In this document: positions 5,279 through 5,603 of the stretch, piece by piece
Position numbering within the stretch: the first letter of the stretch is position 1
Layout of the letters: each line of letters opens with the position of its first letter
NCBI GenBank assembly: GCA_021778575.1
Contig: JAJYCH010000364.1
Coordinates: forward strand, 1 to 5,603
From: Planctomycetota bacterium
GTDB taxonomy: Bacteria; Planctomycetota; Planctomycetia; Isosphaerales; Isosphaeraceae
DNA length: 5,603 nucleotides
Direction of reading: 5' to 3'
Made by a program: the position numbers and the translations under genes
The notes under the pieces: generated by a model
What the model saw: the letters and a program-made list of their open reading frames with translations, nothing else
Told to the model about the DNA's origin: nothing
The model's database searches: none

Positions 5279-5603
5279 ATGTTTGAAAGCGCCGAGCTGG
5301 GTCTCAAGGTCGACAAGGAGACCTACGATCGCGAGGCTCCCGAAGTCCGCGCGGCGCTTCTGGAGGTCCAGCGGGAGCTGGCCCTGGCCGATATCTCGGT
5401 TGTCGTGATCGTCACCGGGGTCGGCGGCGCGGGGAAGTCGGAGACGGTCAACCTGTTGCTCGAATGGCTCGACGCTCGCGGCATCCAGACCCACGCGATG
5501 CGCAAGCCCTCGGCCGAAGAACGTCGACGTCCGTCGCTCTGGCGGTTCTGGCGCGAGCTTCCGCCCACGGGGCGGATGGGGATCTTCTTCGGCGGCTGGT
5601 ACG
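5279..5603 (+). CDS. pap: Polyphosphate:AMP phosphotransferase, PPK2 family (3' end outside window)
   Basis: The first 108 residues are present; the window ends one base into codon 109. Family members transfer phosphate from polyphosphate to AMP, forming ADP in the cytoplasm. The N-terminus MFESAELGLKVDKETYD closely follows the characteristic MFESAExGxxIDKxTY start of polyphosphate:AMP phosphotransferases. It is followed by a helical stretch, a hydrophobic strand VVVIVTG, and the Walker A loop GVGGAGKSETVNLL (47-60). Then come EWLDARGIQTHA (62-73), PSAEE and WRFWRELPPTGRMGIFFGGWY (88-108), all typical. The remembered family Walker A is usually GxEGAGKGETV, so Gly49 and Ser54 are small departures. 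Proteins with this N-terminus normally have two fused PPK2 domains of about 500 residues; only the beginning of the first is visible. It lies 89 bp after the DUF1501 stop, same strand, with an inverted repeat between them. Confidence 0.93.
   Translation, partial: MFESAELGLKVDKETYDREAPEVRAALLEVQRELALADISVVVIVTGVGGAGKSETVNLLLEWLDARGIQTHAMRKPSAEERRRPSLWRFWRELPPTGRMGIFFGGWY

Overview
The window is GC-rich bacterial DNA that reads like a planctomycete, probably related to the Isosphaeraceae. The pointers are a Tat-exported DUF1501 protein, an MJ0042-type zinc-ribbon protein, and a decayed stretch matching the N-terminus of the DUF1559 pseudopilins that planctomycetes carry in many copies. The taxonomic call is inference from family content, not a search result.

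Layout. (1) Positions 1-2559, minus strand: the first 853 codons of a large soluble signalling ATPase. Two class III nucleotide cyclase domains are followed by a STAND/AAA-type NTPase and the start of a helical C-terminal region; the 3' end lies outside the window. The architecture and the active-site residues match mammalian soluble adenylyl cyclase (ADCY10). (2) Positions 2560-3087: a gene-free divergent spacer. It holds a 256-bp imperfect inverted duplication (2709-2964) built from REP-like palindromes, then a broken DUF1559/pseudopilin N-terminal fragment (2980-3066). (3) Positions 3088-3393, plus: a small zinc-ribbon protein with a proline-rich linker and a very acidic tail. (4) Positions 3540-3761, plus: a 73-residue protein with two predicted membrane helices. 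(5) Positions 3804-5189, plus: a complete DUF1501 protein with a twin-arginine signal. (6) Positions 5190-5278: a short spacer with a nested inverted repeat just ahead of the next ribosome binding site. (7) Positions 5279-5603, plus: the first 108 codons of a polyphosphate:AMP phosphotransferase (PPK2 family), cut by the window end.

The genes do not form an obvious single pathway. The cyclase is divergent from everything else. The 73-aa membrane protein and the DUF1501 gene are 42 bp apart and could share a transcript. The phosphotransferase has its own upstream inverted repeat and may be separately controlled. The DUF1501 gene lacks the DUF1549/DUF1553 partner that often accompanies it in planctomycetes. 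No tRNA, rRNA, CRISPR array, transposase gene or clear intrinsic terminator was seen. The most unusual items are the sAC-like active site, the palindrome element at 2709-2964, and the pilin relic fused in frame to the zinc-ribbon gene.
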